Below are positions 47,277 to 55,277 of a stretch of 64,000 bases of DNA, piece by piece. Each line of letters starts with the position of its first letter. The stretch's first letter is position 1. The notes below the pieces were generated by a model. That model saw only the letters and a list, made by a program, of their open reading frames with translations, had not been told where the DNA came from and searched no databases. Made by a program: the position numbers and the translations under genes. Origin of the DNA: Pseudomonas sp. BGr12 (lineage in GTDB: Bacteria > Pseudomonadota > Gammaproteobacteria > Pseudomonadales > Pseudomonadaceae); the NCBI RefSeq assembly GCF_030272895.1, contig NZ_JALRNF010000038.1, positions 1 through 64,000 of the forward strand, given 5' to 3'.

Positions 47277-47465
47277 ATGAGCAATTCCTACATCGAAGAC
47301 AACGGCGACGAATTTCCAATCAACAGCCAGGTACGTTGCGGCCAGGCCGCCTTCCAGCTGGGCTTTGCCCACATGACCCTGGACGATTCGGACCAGATCA
47401 AGCCCAGCCATCTGCAGCGCGCCAAGAAGGGCCGGTTCATGCCCAGGTTCCCGGCGAAAAAGTGA
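47277..47465 (+). CDS. Small hypothetical protein
   Basis: A 62-residue polar protein with a basic end (RAKKGRFMPRFPAKK) and an acidic start (SYIEDNGDEFPINSQVRC). It begins after GGAGGGAGAC and is followed by a clear terminator, which supports its being a real gene. No family is recognised. Confidence 0.7.
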   Translation: MSNSYIEDNGDEFPINSQVRCGQAAFQLGFAHMTLDDSDQIKPSHLQRAKKGRFMPRFPAKK

Positions 47466-47479
47466 ACCGGTTCTCATCA

Positions 47480-47506
47480 CCCCGCCCCTCGTGGCGGGGT
47501 TTTTTA
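47480..47506 (+). terminator. Rho-independent terminator
   Basis: CCCCGCC-CCTCGT-GGCGGGG followed by seven T, 15 bases after the small hypothetical gene. Confidence 0.95.
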
Positions 47507-47602
47507 TGCATTGATTGACCTTGCTCAAGGGTTGCGGATTCGGCGCTCGCCTGAATCGCGCGGCTGTGTCTTACTTGTCCGGCTATCAACAGGGGGTGAT
47601 CG

Positions 47603-47905
47603 ATGCGTATCAGGGAAGAGACTTACTGGAAGTGGGCTGACCCGCAACTGCACAGCCGCAGCCATGACGAGGCGCTCAGCGATGGCACCAGTATCGACGT
47701 GCAGGTCAGGCTGTCACGTACCGGTGCCACGCAGTTGTTCCTCGGCATCTATACCGCCCATGGCAAGGCGATGATCGAGGAGTACTACCACAGCCGGCCG
47801 GGCGAAACCATGAGCCGGGCCATGGTCTGGGGCGTGGACCGCGCCCGGGCGCTGCTCACCGGGCTGTTGCCGCTGGAGCAGGCGCCGTTGCGGCGTCAGG
47901 CCTGA
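47603..47905 (+). CDS. Hypothetical protein
   Basis: A 100-residue soluble protein (TSIDVQVRLSRTGATQLFLGIY, AMVWGVDRARALLTGLLPLEQ). No domain is recognised. The start ATG follows GGGGGT. The end overlaps the convergent globin gene by ten bases. Confidence 0.7.
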   Translation: MRIREETYWKWADPQLHSRSHDEALSDGTSIDVQVRLSRTGATQLFLGIYTAHGKAMIEEYYHSRPGETMSRAMVWGVDRARALLTGLLPLEQAPLRRQA

Positions 47906-48318
47906 GCGTGGCGGTTGCGGCTGGCCTGGACGATGCGCTGGGCCGGCACGCGCAACTGGCGCAGCAGGTATTCGGCGAATTCCGCCGAATAGTCCTGCAG
48001 GGCAATAGCGTGTTCCATGCAACTCAACCAGATTTCGCTGTGGGACTCGTCGATCGGCCATTGGGCATGGAAGGCCGGGATGGCGATCGAGCCGTAGCGC
48101 TCCTTGAACAACGCCGGGCCGCCGAGCCAGCCACTGAGAAAACACGCCAGCTTGTCCCGTGACGCGTCCAGGTTGTCCGGGTGCATCCGGCGTACTGGAA
48201 GGGCAGCGGGTGACTGGTCCATCAGCCGGTAGAAATCATCGACCAGACGACGCAGGCCGTCGATGCCGCCGGCGGCCTGGTAGGAGGCGTCGCCGGTGCC
48301 GAATGCGGGGCTGTTCAT
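47896..48318 (-). CDS. Group II truncated haemoglobin
   Basis: A 140-residue globin of the trHbO (GlbO/YjbI) group. Visible features are DGLRRLVDDFYRLM at the N-terminus, LACFLSGWLGGPALFKERYG in the E helix region and the proximal His in IPAFHAQWPI. Group II truncated globins bind O2 or NO and take part in redox or peroxidase-like reactions. It lies on the opposite strand to the hypothetical gene and is followed upstream by the terminator of PAAR module 2. Confidence 0.9.
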   Translation of the reverse strand: MNSPAFGTGDASYQAAGGIDGLRRLVDDFYRLMDQSPAALPVRRMHPDNLDASRDKLACFLSGWLGGPALFKERYGSIAIPAFHAQWPIDESHSEIWLSCMEHAIALQDYSAEFAEYLLRQLRVPAQRIVQASRNRHAQA

Positions 48319-48365
48319 GGGCGTGCTCTTGAAGGAAAGCGGGCATTGTAGTCCGTTTGTAATGG

Positions 48366-48396
48366 AAAAAGCCCGACCCTTGAGGGACGGGCTTCG
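48366..48396 (-). terminator. Terminator of PAAR module 2
   Basis: On the minus strand AGCCCGTCCC-TCA-AGGGTCGGGCT is followed by TTTTT, 15-20 bases after the immunity gene stop. Confidence 0.9.
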
Positions 48397-48411
48397 ATTC
48401 TGGAGAGTGGC

Positions 48412-48816
48412 TCAGACTTCCGAAAGCTTGATCAGGCCAACGCCCAGAAAGAACCAGGCTGAACCTATGATGACCAACCAGGCCGAGATGACCATCCGAC
48501 GTTTCAAGCCAGGAGGAAAATTACGCACTTCCTCGGCATTTAGTAGCCCTCTGCGGATACCAAATGGCGGATAGAGCATTGCAGCGCAGATCGTATTGAC
48601 CAGATAGTAACGTGATTTCAGGCTCGTAACTCCCCAGATGGGTATCTGCTGCAAGAGCCAGGGGCAGTTGGGAAGCGCTGCAAGCATGATGCTGAAGCTG
48701 CGGCTGCAGGCTATGTGACAGGAAATTGCGACCCCTGACATGCCAATCACAAAAGGCGTGAATAGGAAGGCGAACCGGATGCCCGGATGCCAGGAGTAAT
48801 AGAAATCAGTCATCAT
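48412..48816 (-). CDS. Putative immunity membrane protein, copy 2
   Basis: A 134-residue homologue of the small membrane protein of module 1. It keeps the three-helix plan and the FPPGLKRRM segment but is clearly more diverged (NAEEVRNFPP and SEV end, against DAEDLRNFPP and SPTR in copies 1 and 3). The ATG overlaps the stop of the PAAR gene by ATGA. Its divergence matches that of the paired PAAR C-terminus, as expected for a cognate pair. Confidence 0.7.
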   Translation of the reverse strand: MMTDFYYSWHPGIRFAFLFTPFVIGMSGVAISCHIACSRSFSIMLAALPNCPWLLQQIPIWGVTSLKSRYYLVNTICAAMLYPPFGIRRGLLNAEEVRNFPPGLKRRMVISAWLVIIGSAWFFLGVGLIKLSEV

Positions 48817-50240
48817 TGTCCAATCCAATTGTATATCTCCTCCCCGATGAGCTCGCCCCCTTTACCCCCTTCGACACTACCGACCAGCGAACCACCTCCA
48901 ACCAAGACGATGCCACAGATTGCCCCACCCAAACCTCCGGTGGCAGCGGTTACAATCCCACAGGTCAAATATGCGGCATAGCCTCCAAGACCGGCTCCAA
49001 ACGCCCCGCCACCCAACCCGCCAGAAAAACTCCCCACCTCAGTGAATCGAATCTTCTTGCATTCCTCCGTCTCCCCGGCGCGACACACCTCCTGCACTTT
49101 GAGCAACGATGCGCCGCCCCCGAGCGCAATCCCAACGTATCCCCCGTATTTGAGGTACTGCGCGGTCTTCGCCACCTGATTCAGGTGCGTGGCATAGCCG
49201 GGAATCTGCCCGGGCGCACCGGCTCGGCTCCAGTGATGCACCAGACTCTTGGTCGAGATGCCCAGGTCACGACGCAGGACGTCGTAACTGCCGAGGTTCA
49301 GCGGTTTATTTAGGAAGGAGACTTTCAACTGCGCCTCAAGCTGGCGGAGCAGTTGCTGGCGGGAGGCGAAGAACTCGGGACTTTTCAAATGGCCATGGGC
49401 GATGAATGAGCGTTGGTGCAGTTGTTCCACCGCATGCAAGGTACCTTTGACCTGGTCGAGCCCTTGCTTGAGCATCGCCTGGCCGACACCCATCGACTTG
49501 CTCGCGCCATCGAGCAACCCGGCGATCTCGCCCTGGTAGCGGGCCATGAAGTTGGCTTCTTCCTCGGTGAGCGGCGCCAGCACTTCCCGGACCCGGGCGG
49601 CGACAACCATCAGGTCGACTTCTTCCCGGGTGCAGGCCGTACCGTTATTCGGATCGCCAATAACGAACAGCTCGCCGGCCTTGTAGCCTTGGGCAAAGGT
49701 CGGATTGAGCCGGTGTAAGCGGGCCGACAGGTAGCGGGTTTCGCCGCCCAGCTGAGCCAGCACCTGCTGGCCGGACATGCTGCGCGGCACCACATAGAAG
49801 CCAGGTTCCAGCGTGCCTGGCGCGGCGGACATGGCTGGCGTGGGGTGGTTGGCGGGAGAGAAACCGGAGCTTGAGGGCGTTGCCGACCCTGCCGGCGCTC
49901 GGCTTGCGGGTTCGGCGGCGCGGCTGGCGGTGGGCCTGTCCGACCCGATCCAGTCGCCCAGCGGCGCAATCAGTCGGTTGCTGCCGGGCGGACAGCCGCA
50001 GGCCACCAGCATGCCGTCCACGGCCACCGGCAACCCGTGGAAGGTGAAGCGCGAGTCGCCTTCGGCAATTTTTCCGGACTGCCCGCATTCCGGGCATGCT
50101 GTGGTGACATCGCCCTTGCGCAGGACGCCGCGACCACCATGGGCCGCTTGCGGCAGACTGCTGATGCAGGTGGCACCGGTGGTGGTCTTGTCGCCGTGTA
50201 GCCCTTCGCCCCGGCCGAACATGTTCGAACGCTTGCCCAT
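48813..50240 (-). CDS. PAAR-domain effector with glycine-zipper C-terminus, copy 2
   Basis: A 475-residue paralogue of the module 1 effector. PAAR domain, linker, LysM-like and helical parts are nearly identical to the other copies, but the last 75 residues differ. After FTEVGSFSGGLGGGAFG come AGLGGYAAYLTCGIVTAATG and LGGAICGIVLVGGGSL, ending IYNWIGQ. The soluble scaffold is thus conserved and the hydrophobic tip is variable, the polymorphic-toxin pattern. The ATG is three bases after the leader ORF. Confidence 0.8.
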   Translation of the reverse strand: MGKRSNMFGRGEGLHGDKTTTGATCISSLPQAAHGGRGVLRKGDVTTACPECGQSGKIAEGDSRFTFHGLPVAVDGMLVACGCPPGSNRLIAPLGDWIGSDRPTASRAAEPASRAPAGSATPSSSGFSPANHPTPAMSAAPGTLEPGFYVVPRSMSGQQVLAQLGGETRYLSARLHRLNPTFAQGYKAGELFVIGDPNNGTACTREEVDLMVVAARVREVLAPLTEEEANFMARYQGEIAGLLDGASKSMGVGQAMLKQGLDQVKGTLHAVEQLHQRSFIAHGHLKSPEFFASRQQLLRQLEAQLKVSFLNKPLNLGSYDVLRRDLGISTKSLVHHWSRAGAPGQIPGYATHLNQVAKTAQYLKYGGYVGIALGGGASLLKVQEVCRAGETEECKKIRFTEVGSFSGGLGGGAFGAGLGGYAAYLTCGIVTAATGGLGGAICGIVLVGGGSLVGSVEGGKGGELIGEEIYNWIGQ

Positions 50241-50243
50241 GCT

Positions 50244-50324
50244 TCACCCCTCGACCGTCAGTGCAGCGTGCGCTGCCAGTGGATGGGCGATGCTGTCGGT
50301 TGGAAAATCGTTCCTTGTAGACAT
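50244..50324 (-). CDS. Leader ORF of PAAR module 2
   Basis: A 26-codon ORF starting MSTRNDFPTDSIAHPL and ending AALTVEG, preceded by AAGGAA at seven bases. Its TGA stop is three bases before the PAAR ATG. The sequence is almost base-identical to the leader of module 3 and aligns at both ends with the shorter one of module 1. Confidence 0.6.
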   Translation of the reverse strand: MSTRNDFPTDSIAHPLAAHAALTVEG

Positions 50325-50509
50325 GTACTGATTCCTTGGGCAAATGGAACCCGGAACCTAGCATGGGAAAATCGGCTTTTTACGCGGTAAAAATCGAAAC
50401 AGAAATGCCCTACATGACTGTCGGAATACAACGAAGTCCGCAGGAAGAAGCCGGACAGCAAAAAGACGAACCTATGGGCTCGCCTCTTCAGGGGCTGCTC
50501 CACCGATCA
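50325..50509 (-). promoter_or_regulatory. Conserved 5' flank of PAAR module 2
   Basis: Read on the minus strand, this block contains TTTCTGTTTCGATTTT, CCGCGTAAAAAGCCG and TGCTAGGTTCCGGGTTCCAT, all shared with modules 1 and 3, so it probably holds the module promoter. At 50458-50487 lies a worn copy (GGCGAGCCCATAGG...TTCGTC) of the terminator hairpin that also precedes the other two modules. Confidence 0.6.
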
Positions 50510-50578
50510 TTATTTGATCAATCGCCACGTCAGCGAATAGTGATACGACTGCCCGTCATTGGCCCTGACCTCGGCAAT
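50510..50578 (-). pseudogene. 3' end of an unidentified gene
   Basis: A 22-codon open stretch ending ANDGQSYHYSLTWRLIK and a stop, just upstream of the terminator hairpin of module 2. The Tyr/Leu/Trp alternation looks like the last strand of a real protein. It is cut off at about 50580, where crc sequence begins on the other strand. I do not recognise the gene; it may be chance, but position suggests a gene end carried with the module. Confidence 0.35.
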
Positions 50579-50580
50579 AG

Positions 50581-50760
50581 TACAGCTGGTGGCCGGACAA
50601 CGAGCAGGCCGAGATGCTCAATCTGGGCTGGCGTTTCGACTACCAGCTGCTGACCCCGGGCCTGCGCCGTTTCGTGCGAAGCGCGCGCCTGCCACGTCAG
50701 CCACGCTTCTCCCAGCATGCGCCACTGATCGTGGACTATGACTGGACGCTGACGATCTGA
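50581..50760 (+). pseudogene. crc: 3' fragment of crc (catabolite repression control)
   Basis: The 59 codons before the TGA encode YSWWPDNEQAEMLNLGWRF, then DYQLLTPGLRRFVRSARLP, and end QHAPLIVDYDWTLTI. This is the C-terminus of the Pseudomonas Crc protein (about 259 residues, exonuclease III fold), the Hfq partner in carbon catabolite repression. The first 200 residues are missing, a TAG precedes the fragment in frame, and there is no start or promoter. It is a dead fragment; the intact crc must lie elsewhere in the genome. The natural terminator still follows. Confidence 0.85.
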
Positions 50761-50767
50761 GTCGATC

Positions 50768-50806
50768 AGTCACAAAAAAACCGACAGTGCGTCGGTTTTT
50801 TTGTGA
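50768..50806. terminator. Bidirectional terminator shared by the crc remnant and module 3
   Basis: GTCACAAAAAAACCGAC-AGTGC-GTCGGTTTTTTTGTGAC is a perfect 17-bp stem with a T run on both strands. It sits eight bases after the crc stop and eight bases after the convergent immunity gene. Confidence 0.95.
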
Positions 50807-50814
50807 CTGAAATT

Positions 50815-51216
50815 TCACCGTGTTGGGGAGAGCTTGATCAAGGCGACGCCGATTACGAGCCAGGCGCAGCCAATGATGATCAGCCAGGAACTCACCAGCA
50901 ATCGACGCCGCAGCCGCGGTGGAAAGTTGCGCAAGTCTTCTGCGTCCATCATCCCCAAGCGAATGCATAACTTGGGATAGAGAAACGCGCCGGTGATAGT
51001 AGTCAGCAGATAACAGCGTGATCTCAAGCTCGTCGTCCCCCAGAACGGTATCTGTAGCTTGAGCCAGCGACTGTTTGAAAGGCTTGCAATGATGAGGTCG
51101 AAGTCACGACTGCGGGCGGTGTAGGTTTCGATGGCTACGCCTGACAAGCCGATTATGAACGGAGCTAAACCGAAGGCGAGGGCAATGCCCGGCGGCCAGG
51201 TGTTGATATCAATCAC
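50815..51216 (-). CDS. Putative immunity membrane protein, copy 3
   Basis: A 133-residue homologue with the same three helices (LAFGLAPFIIGLSGVAI, YLLTTITGAFLYPKLCIRLG, LIIIGCAWLVIGVALIKL) and the DAEDLRNFPPRLRRR segment, very close to copy 1. It seems to start at GTG at 51216, giving an eight-base overlap with the PAAR stop; no ATG is available there and an upstream in-frame ATG lies deep in the effector gene. Confidence 0.7.
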   Translation of the reverse strand: MIDINTWPPGIALAFGLAPFIIGLSGVAIETYTARSRDFDLIIASLSNSRWLKLQIPFWGTTSLRSRCYLLTTITGAFLYPKLCIRLGMMDAEDLRNFPPRLRRRLLVSSWLIIIGCAWLVIGVALIKLSPTR

Positions 51217-52633
51217 TTTGCACCTCGTAGAGTATGTCTCCCACCCACTCTCCAAATGACCCGCCGCCAACTCCCCCGGCTAGTGATCCGCCTCCTACCA
51301 GTACAACTCCACAGACAGCGACGCCGACTGGACCAGCCGCGGCTGCGAAACCACATACGGCCATCGCTACCTTTCCTCCCGCGTATCCACCAAGCGAGCC
51401 AACGCCTAGCCCACCCGTAAAACTCCCTGCCTCAGTAAATCGAATCCTCTTACACTCCTCCGTCTCGCCGGCACGACACACCTCCTGCACCTTGAGCACC
51501 GACGCACCGCCACCGAGCGCAACCCCGACGTATCCCCCGTACTTGAGGTATTTCGCCGTCTTCGCCACCTGATCCAGGTGCGTGGCATAGCCGGGAATCT
51601 GCCCGGGCGCGCCGGCTCGGCTCCAGTGGTGCACCAGACTCTTGGTCGAAATGCCCAGGTCGCGACGCAACACGTCGTAACTGCCAAGGTTCAGCGCTTT
51701 GTTGAGGAAAGAGCCTCGCAACTGCCCATCCAGTTGCCGGAGCACCTGCTGGCGCGAGGCGAAGAACTCCGGGCTTTTCAAATTGCCGTGGGTGATGAAC
51801 GAGCGTTGATACAGTTGTTCCACCGCATGCAAGGTGCCTTCGACCTGCCGCAACCCTTGCTTGAGCATCGACTGGCCGACGCCCATGGACTCGCTCGCCC
51901 CATCAAGCACCCCCGCAATCTCGCCCTGGTAACGGGCCATGAAGTTGGCCTCGTCCTCGGTGAGCGGCGCCAGCACCTCGCGGACCCGGGCAGCGGCAGC
52001 CATCAGGTCGGCTTCTTCCCGGGTACAGGCCGTACCGTTGTGCGGATCGCCAATGACGAACAGCTCGCCGGCTTTGAAGCCTTGGGCAAAGGTGGGGTTG
52101 AGCCGGTGCAGCCGGGCCGACAGGTAGCGGGTTTCGCCACCCAGCTGGGCCAGCACCTGTTGGCCCGACATGCTACGCGGCACTACATAGAAGCCAGGTT
52201 CCAGCGTGCCCGGTGCGGCGGACATGGTTGGTGAGGCGTGGTTGGCGGGAGAGAAGCCGGAACTTGAAGGCGGGGGTGACGCCGTCGGCGCCCGGCTGGC
52301 GGGTTCGGCGGCGCGGTTAGCGGAGGGCCTGTCCGGCCCGATCCAGTCGCCCAAGGGGGCAATCAGCCGATTGCTGCCAGGCGGGCAGCCGCAGGCCACC
52401 AGCATGCCATCCACGGCCACCGGTTTCCCATGGAAGGTGAAGCGTGAATCCCCTTCGGCAATTTTTCCGGACTGCCCGCACTTCGGGCATTCGGTAGTGA
52501 CGTCGCCCTTGCGCAGGACGCCGCGACCACCATGGGCAGCTTGTGGCAGGCTGCTGATACAGGTGGCACCGGTGGTGGTCTTGTCACCGTGGAGCCCTTC
52601 GCCCCGGCCGAACATATTCGAACGCTTGCCCAT
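51209..52633 (-). CDS. PAAR-domain effector with glycine-zipper C-terminus, copy 3
   Basis: A 474-residue paralogue. Its last 75 residues (FTEAGSFTGGLGVGSLGG, VAMAVCGFAAAAGPVGVAV, ending ILYEVQSD) are close to copy 1 and less like copy 2. All other domains match: PAAR at 1-95, proline/serine linker, LysM-like at 150-195, helical region, Cys loop EVCRAGETEECKR. It lies in the same direction as copy 2 and about 1 kb upstream of it, separated by the crc remnant. Confidence 0.8.
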   Translation of the reverse strand: MGKRSNMFGRGEGLHGDKTTTGATCISSLPQAAHGGRGVLRKGDVTTECPKCGQSGKIAEGDSRFTFHGKPVAVDGMLVACGCPPGSNRLIAPLGDWIGPDRPSANRAAEPASRAPTASPPPSSSGFSPANHASPTMSAAPGTLEPGFYVVPRSMSGQQVLAQLGGETRYLSARLHRLNPTFAQGFKAGELFVIGDPHNGTACTREEADLMAAAARVREVLAPLTEDEANFMARYQGEIAGVLDGASESMGVGQSMLKQGLRQVEGTLHAVEQLYQRSFITHGNLKSPEFFASRQQVLRQLDGQLRGSFLNKALNLGSYDVLRRDLGISTKSLVHHWSRAGAPGQIPGYATHLDQVAKTAKYLKYGGYVGVALGGGASVLKVQEVCRAGETEECKRIRFTEAGSFTGGLGVGSLGGYAGGKVAMAVCGFAAAAGPVGVAVCGVVLVGGGSLAGGVGGGSFGEWVGDILYEVQSD

Positions 52634-52636
52634 GCT

Positions 52637-52717
52637 TCACCCCTCGACCGCCAGTGCAGCGTGCGCTGCCAGTGGATGGGCGATGCTGTCGGTTGGAAAA
52701 TCGTTCCTTGTAGACAT
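52637..52717 (-). CDS. Leader ORF of PAAR module 3
   Basis: A 26-codon ORF (MSTRNDFPTDSIAHPL... ending LAVEG) with AAGGAA seven bases upstream and a stop three bases before the PAAR ATG. Compared with module 2 it has a Thr-to-Ala change near the end, and the frame is kept. Confidence 0.6.
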   Translation of the reverse strand: MSTRNDFPTDSIAHPLAAHAALAVEG

Positions 52718-52833
52718 GCACTGATTCCTTGGGCAAATGGAACCCGGAACCTAGCATGGGAAAAACGGCTTTTTACGCGGGGAAAATCGAAACAGAAACT
52801 TCCTACGCAGCTCTCAGAATGCAGCGCGTAATC

Positions 52834-52922
52834 CGTAGGAGCGGCGGTGGGACGACTCGACTTGCCCCGCGATTGCGGTGCGACAGACGAATCGCAATCG
52901 CGGGGCAAGCCCGCTCCTACAG
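52834..52922. repeat. REP pair (inverted)
   Basis: GTAGGAGCGGCGGTGGGACG followed by ACTCGACTTGCCCCGCGATT, and the inverse GCGGGGCAAGCCCGCTCCTAC. It lies between module 3 and the terminator at 52.95 kb, the same relative place as the REP in module 1. Confidence 0.85.
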
Positions 52923-52943
52923 GTCGGTGTAAACCAGACAGCA

Positions 52944-52972
52944 AAAAGGCGAGCCCATGGGCCCGCCTTTTG
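52944..52972 (-). terminator. Terminator hairpin upstream of PAAR module 3
   Basis: AAAAGGCGAGCCCATGGG with its near complement and flanking A/T runs lies just after the end of the hypothetical gene at 52990. It resembles the hairpin behind the sco-PCuAC operon in module 1. Confidence 0.85.
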
Positions 52973-52989
52973 TTCACACGATCGGGTTA

Positions 52990-53319
52990 TCAGCAGAGGC
53001 GATCGATGACCGCAACGCCCGGCTTGTTCTGCAGCGCAGCCCACTCGCTCTGCAGGGTCTGCAGTACGCGGCCGACGTACTGGGTGTCAGCGGCGGCCTT
53101 CTTGCCCACGTAGCCCTGGCCACGGCGGTACATCTTCAACCGCGCACGCATGTTCGGGGTATGTTGCTCGAACTGCGCCTCGTCGGTCAGCGTGCCCAGT
53201 TTGTCGAGGCGGACTTCGCCGGCCTGGCACACCCAGAGAATGTGGCTGTCGAGGGTGTCCTTGCGAGCGGCGAACAGCCGGGCCAATTCTTCGACAGTCG
53301 GTTGATTGTTCAGATTCAT
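52990..53319 (-). CDS. Hypothetical protein
   Basis: A 109-residue soluble protein with a helical N-terminus (PTVEELARLFAARKDTLDSHILW) and a C-terminus ending AVIDRLC. It seems complete and has an AGGGGG ribosome site. Two neighbouring ATGs are possible starts; I use the second because of spacing. No domain is recognised. Confidence 0.7.
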   Translation of the reverse strand: MNLNNQPTVEELARLFAARKDTLDSHILWVCQAGEVRLDKLGTLTDEAQFEQHTPNMRARLKMYRRGQGYVGKKAAADTQYVGRVLQTLQSEWAALQNKPGVAVIDRLC

Positions 53320-53686
53320 CATAAAGCCCCCTGGAGTATCGATAGTTGAGTTCAAACTCGGCGCACATCATGTAGCGTTGAAAGAAAGCTGCTACAGCAG
53401 CGTCACAACTGGGGGCTTTTCACATTCTGCCTTTTGGGCAGTACCCATCCGCATTCAGCTCATGGATCCCTGGAGCTGCCTGGAACACCCTTGCCAGTGT
53501 CCCCGATCGGGGAGACGGCCTCATCATGCAAGGGGCGACGAACGGCGTCAACAGGTTTTGTAGTGATTTTTTTCTAGCACTACATTTTGTCTGACAATGT
53601 TGGTTCATACCGATGTTGATGCGAATCAGTTCGTCACGGTGGCAAGTGACCGATGATGGCCATTCATGCATTGCGGGGAGAGTCCC
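53320..53686. promoter_or_regulatory. Promoter region of the DASS transporter
   Basis: This gap is AT-richer in its second half. The palindrome TTGTC-T-GACAA at 53587-53597 lies about 90 bases before the transporter start and could be an operator. No REP or small gene is evident. Confidence 0.4.
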
Positions 53687-55177
53687 ATGAGTTCGTCGGC
53701 CAGCGCACCGGGTGCGCAATCCGCGGGTGTCAAGATTCCGGTCGGCCTGTTGCTGGGGGTCGCCGCCCTGATCGGCGTGCTGTTGCTGCCCTTGCCGGCC
53801 GACCTGCCGGTGGCGGGGCAGCGGGTCCTGGCGATCCTGGCCTTTGCCGTGGTGGTGTGGATCAGCGAGGCGGTGTCGTACGAAGCCAGCGCGATCATGA
53901 TCACCTCGCTCATGGCATTCTTGCTCGGTACGGCGCCGACTGTGGCCGACCCTTCCGTCACCTATGGCTCGTCGGCCGCCATCAGCCTGGCCCTGACCGG
54001 GTTTTCCAACAGTGCCCTGGCCCTGGTGGTCGGCGCCTTGTTCATTGCCGCGGCCATGACCCACACCGGCCTTGACCGGCGCATCGCCCTGGTGACCCTG
54101 TCCAGCGTCGGGGTCAGCACCCGGCGCATCCTGCTGGGGGCGGTGGCGGTGACCATCCTGCTCAGCCTGGTGGTGCCCAGTGCCACGGCGCGCAGTGCCT
54201 GTGTGGTGCCGATCATGATGGGGGTGATTGCCGCGTTTGGCGTCGACAAGCGCTCCAACATCGCCGCCGGGATCATGATCATCGTCGCCCAGGGCACCAG
54301 CATCTGGAACATCGGCATCCAGACCGCAGCGGCGCAGAACCTGTTGACCGTGGGCTTCATGGACAAGATGCTCGGTGCCCGGGTGTCCTGGATCGACTGG
54401 CTGATCGCCGGTGCGCCCTGGGCGGTGATCATGTCGGCGGTGCTGATTTTCATCGTGCTCAAGTTGCTGCCGCCGGAGAGCGACAGCATTCCCGGGGGCA
54501 AGGCGGCGGTCGCCCGCACCCTGGCCGAGCTCGGGCCCATGAGCGGGGCGCAGAAGCGTTTGCTTGCGGTTTCGCTGCTGTTACTGCTGGCCTGGGCCAC
54601 CGAGGGCAAGCTGCATCGCTTCGACACCACCTCGACCACCTATGCGGGCCTGGTGATCCTGCTGCTGCCGCGCCTGGGCGTGATGACCTGGAAGGATGTG
54701 CAGGCGCGGATTCCCTGGGGCACGGTGATTGTCTTCGGCGTCGGCATCAGCCTGGGCACCACCTTGCTCACCACCCAGGCTGGGCAATGGCTGGGGGCGC
54801 AGGTGGTGGCCCATACCGGGCTGGATCAACTGGGGACCCTGGGGGTGTTCGCGATCCTGGGGGCGTTCCTGATCCTGATTCACCTGGGCTTTGCCAGCGC
54901 CACGGCGCTGACCTCGGCGTTGTTGCCGATCCTGATCGCGGTGCTGCAGACCTTGCCGGGAGACTTCAGCCGGCTGGGCATGACCATGGCCTTGGGTTTT
55001 GTGGTCAGCTACGGCTTCATCCTGCCGATCAATGCGCCGCAGAACATGGTGTGCCTGGGCACGGAGACCTTCACGGCCCGGCAGTTCGCCCGGGTCGGGG
55101 TGTTGGTGACGCTGATCGGCTATGTGCTGATGCTGGTGTTTGCCGCCACCTGGTGGCGCTGGCTGGGCTGGATGTAG
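53687..55177 (+). CDS. DASS-family anion:sodium symporter
   Basis: A 496-residue protein with about 12 helices of the DASS/SLC13 (dicarboxylate or sulfate) family. The signature region VVPSATARSACVVPIMMGVI holds the conserved SNT-like hairpin in changed form, and the second half ends SATALTSALLPILIAVL and LPINAPQNMVCLGTETF. It is expected to import di- or tricarboxylates or related anions with sodium. It starts about eight bases after GGGGAG. A REP follows its stop. Confidence 0.88.
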   Translation: MSSSASAPGAQSAGVKIPVGLLLGVAALIGVLLLPLPADLPVAGQRVLAILAFAVVVWISEAVSYEASAIMITSLMAFLLGTAPTVADPSVTYGSSAAISLALTGFSNSALALVVGALFIAAAMTHTGLDRRIALVTLSSVGVSTRRILLGAVAVTILLSLVVPSATARSACVVPIMMGVIAAFGVDKRSNIAAGIMIIVAQGTSIWNIGIQTAAAQNLLTVGFMDKMLGARVSWIDWLIAGAPWAVIMSAVLIFIVLKLLPPESDSIPGGKAAVARTLAELGPMSGAQKRLLAVSLLLLLAWATEGKLHRFDTTSTTYAGLVILLLPRLGVMTWKDVQARIPWGTVIVFGVGISLGTTLLTTQAGQWLGAQVVAHTGLDQLGTLGVFAILGAFLILIHLGFASATALTSALLPILIAVLQTLPGDFSRLGMTMALGFVVSYGFILPINAPQNMVCLGTETFTARQFARVGVLVTLIGYVLMLVFAATWWRWLGWM

Positions 55178-55190
55178 GCGCCACTGTCTT

Positions 55191-55271
55191 TGTGGGAGCG
55201 GGCTTGACCCGCGGTTGATCAAGCCGCCGCATCGCGGGGCAAGCCCGCTCCCACAGCAAGCCCGCTCCCAC
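55191..55271. repeat. REP pair plus extra half unit
   Basis: GTGGGAGCGGGCTTGACCCG and its inverse, then a second inverse half unit (AGCAAGCCCGCTCCCAC) in direct repeat. The small duplication of the last 19 bases resembles, in miniature, how a REP tail was expanded into the 12-kb array. Confidence 0.85.
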
Positions 55272-55277
55272 TGGGGA

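Noticed and set aside
50530..50718. A 62-codon frame antisense to the crc remnant
   Set aside because: It is the reverse of real crc coding sequence and crosses the junction at 50580, so it is fortuitous.
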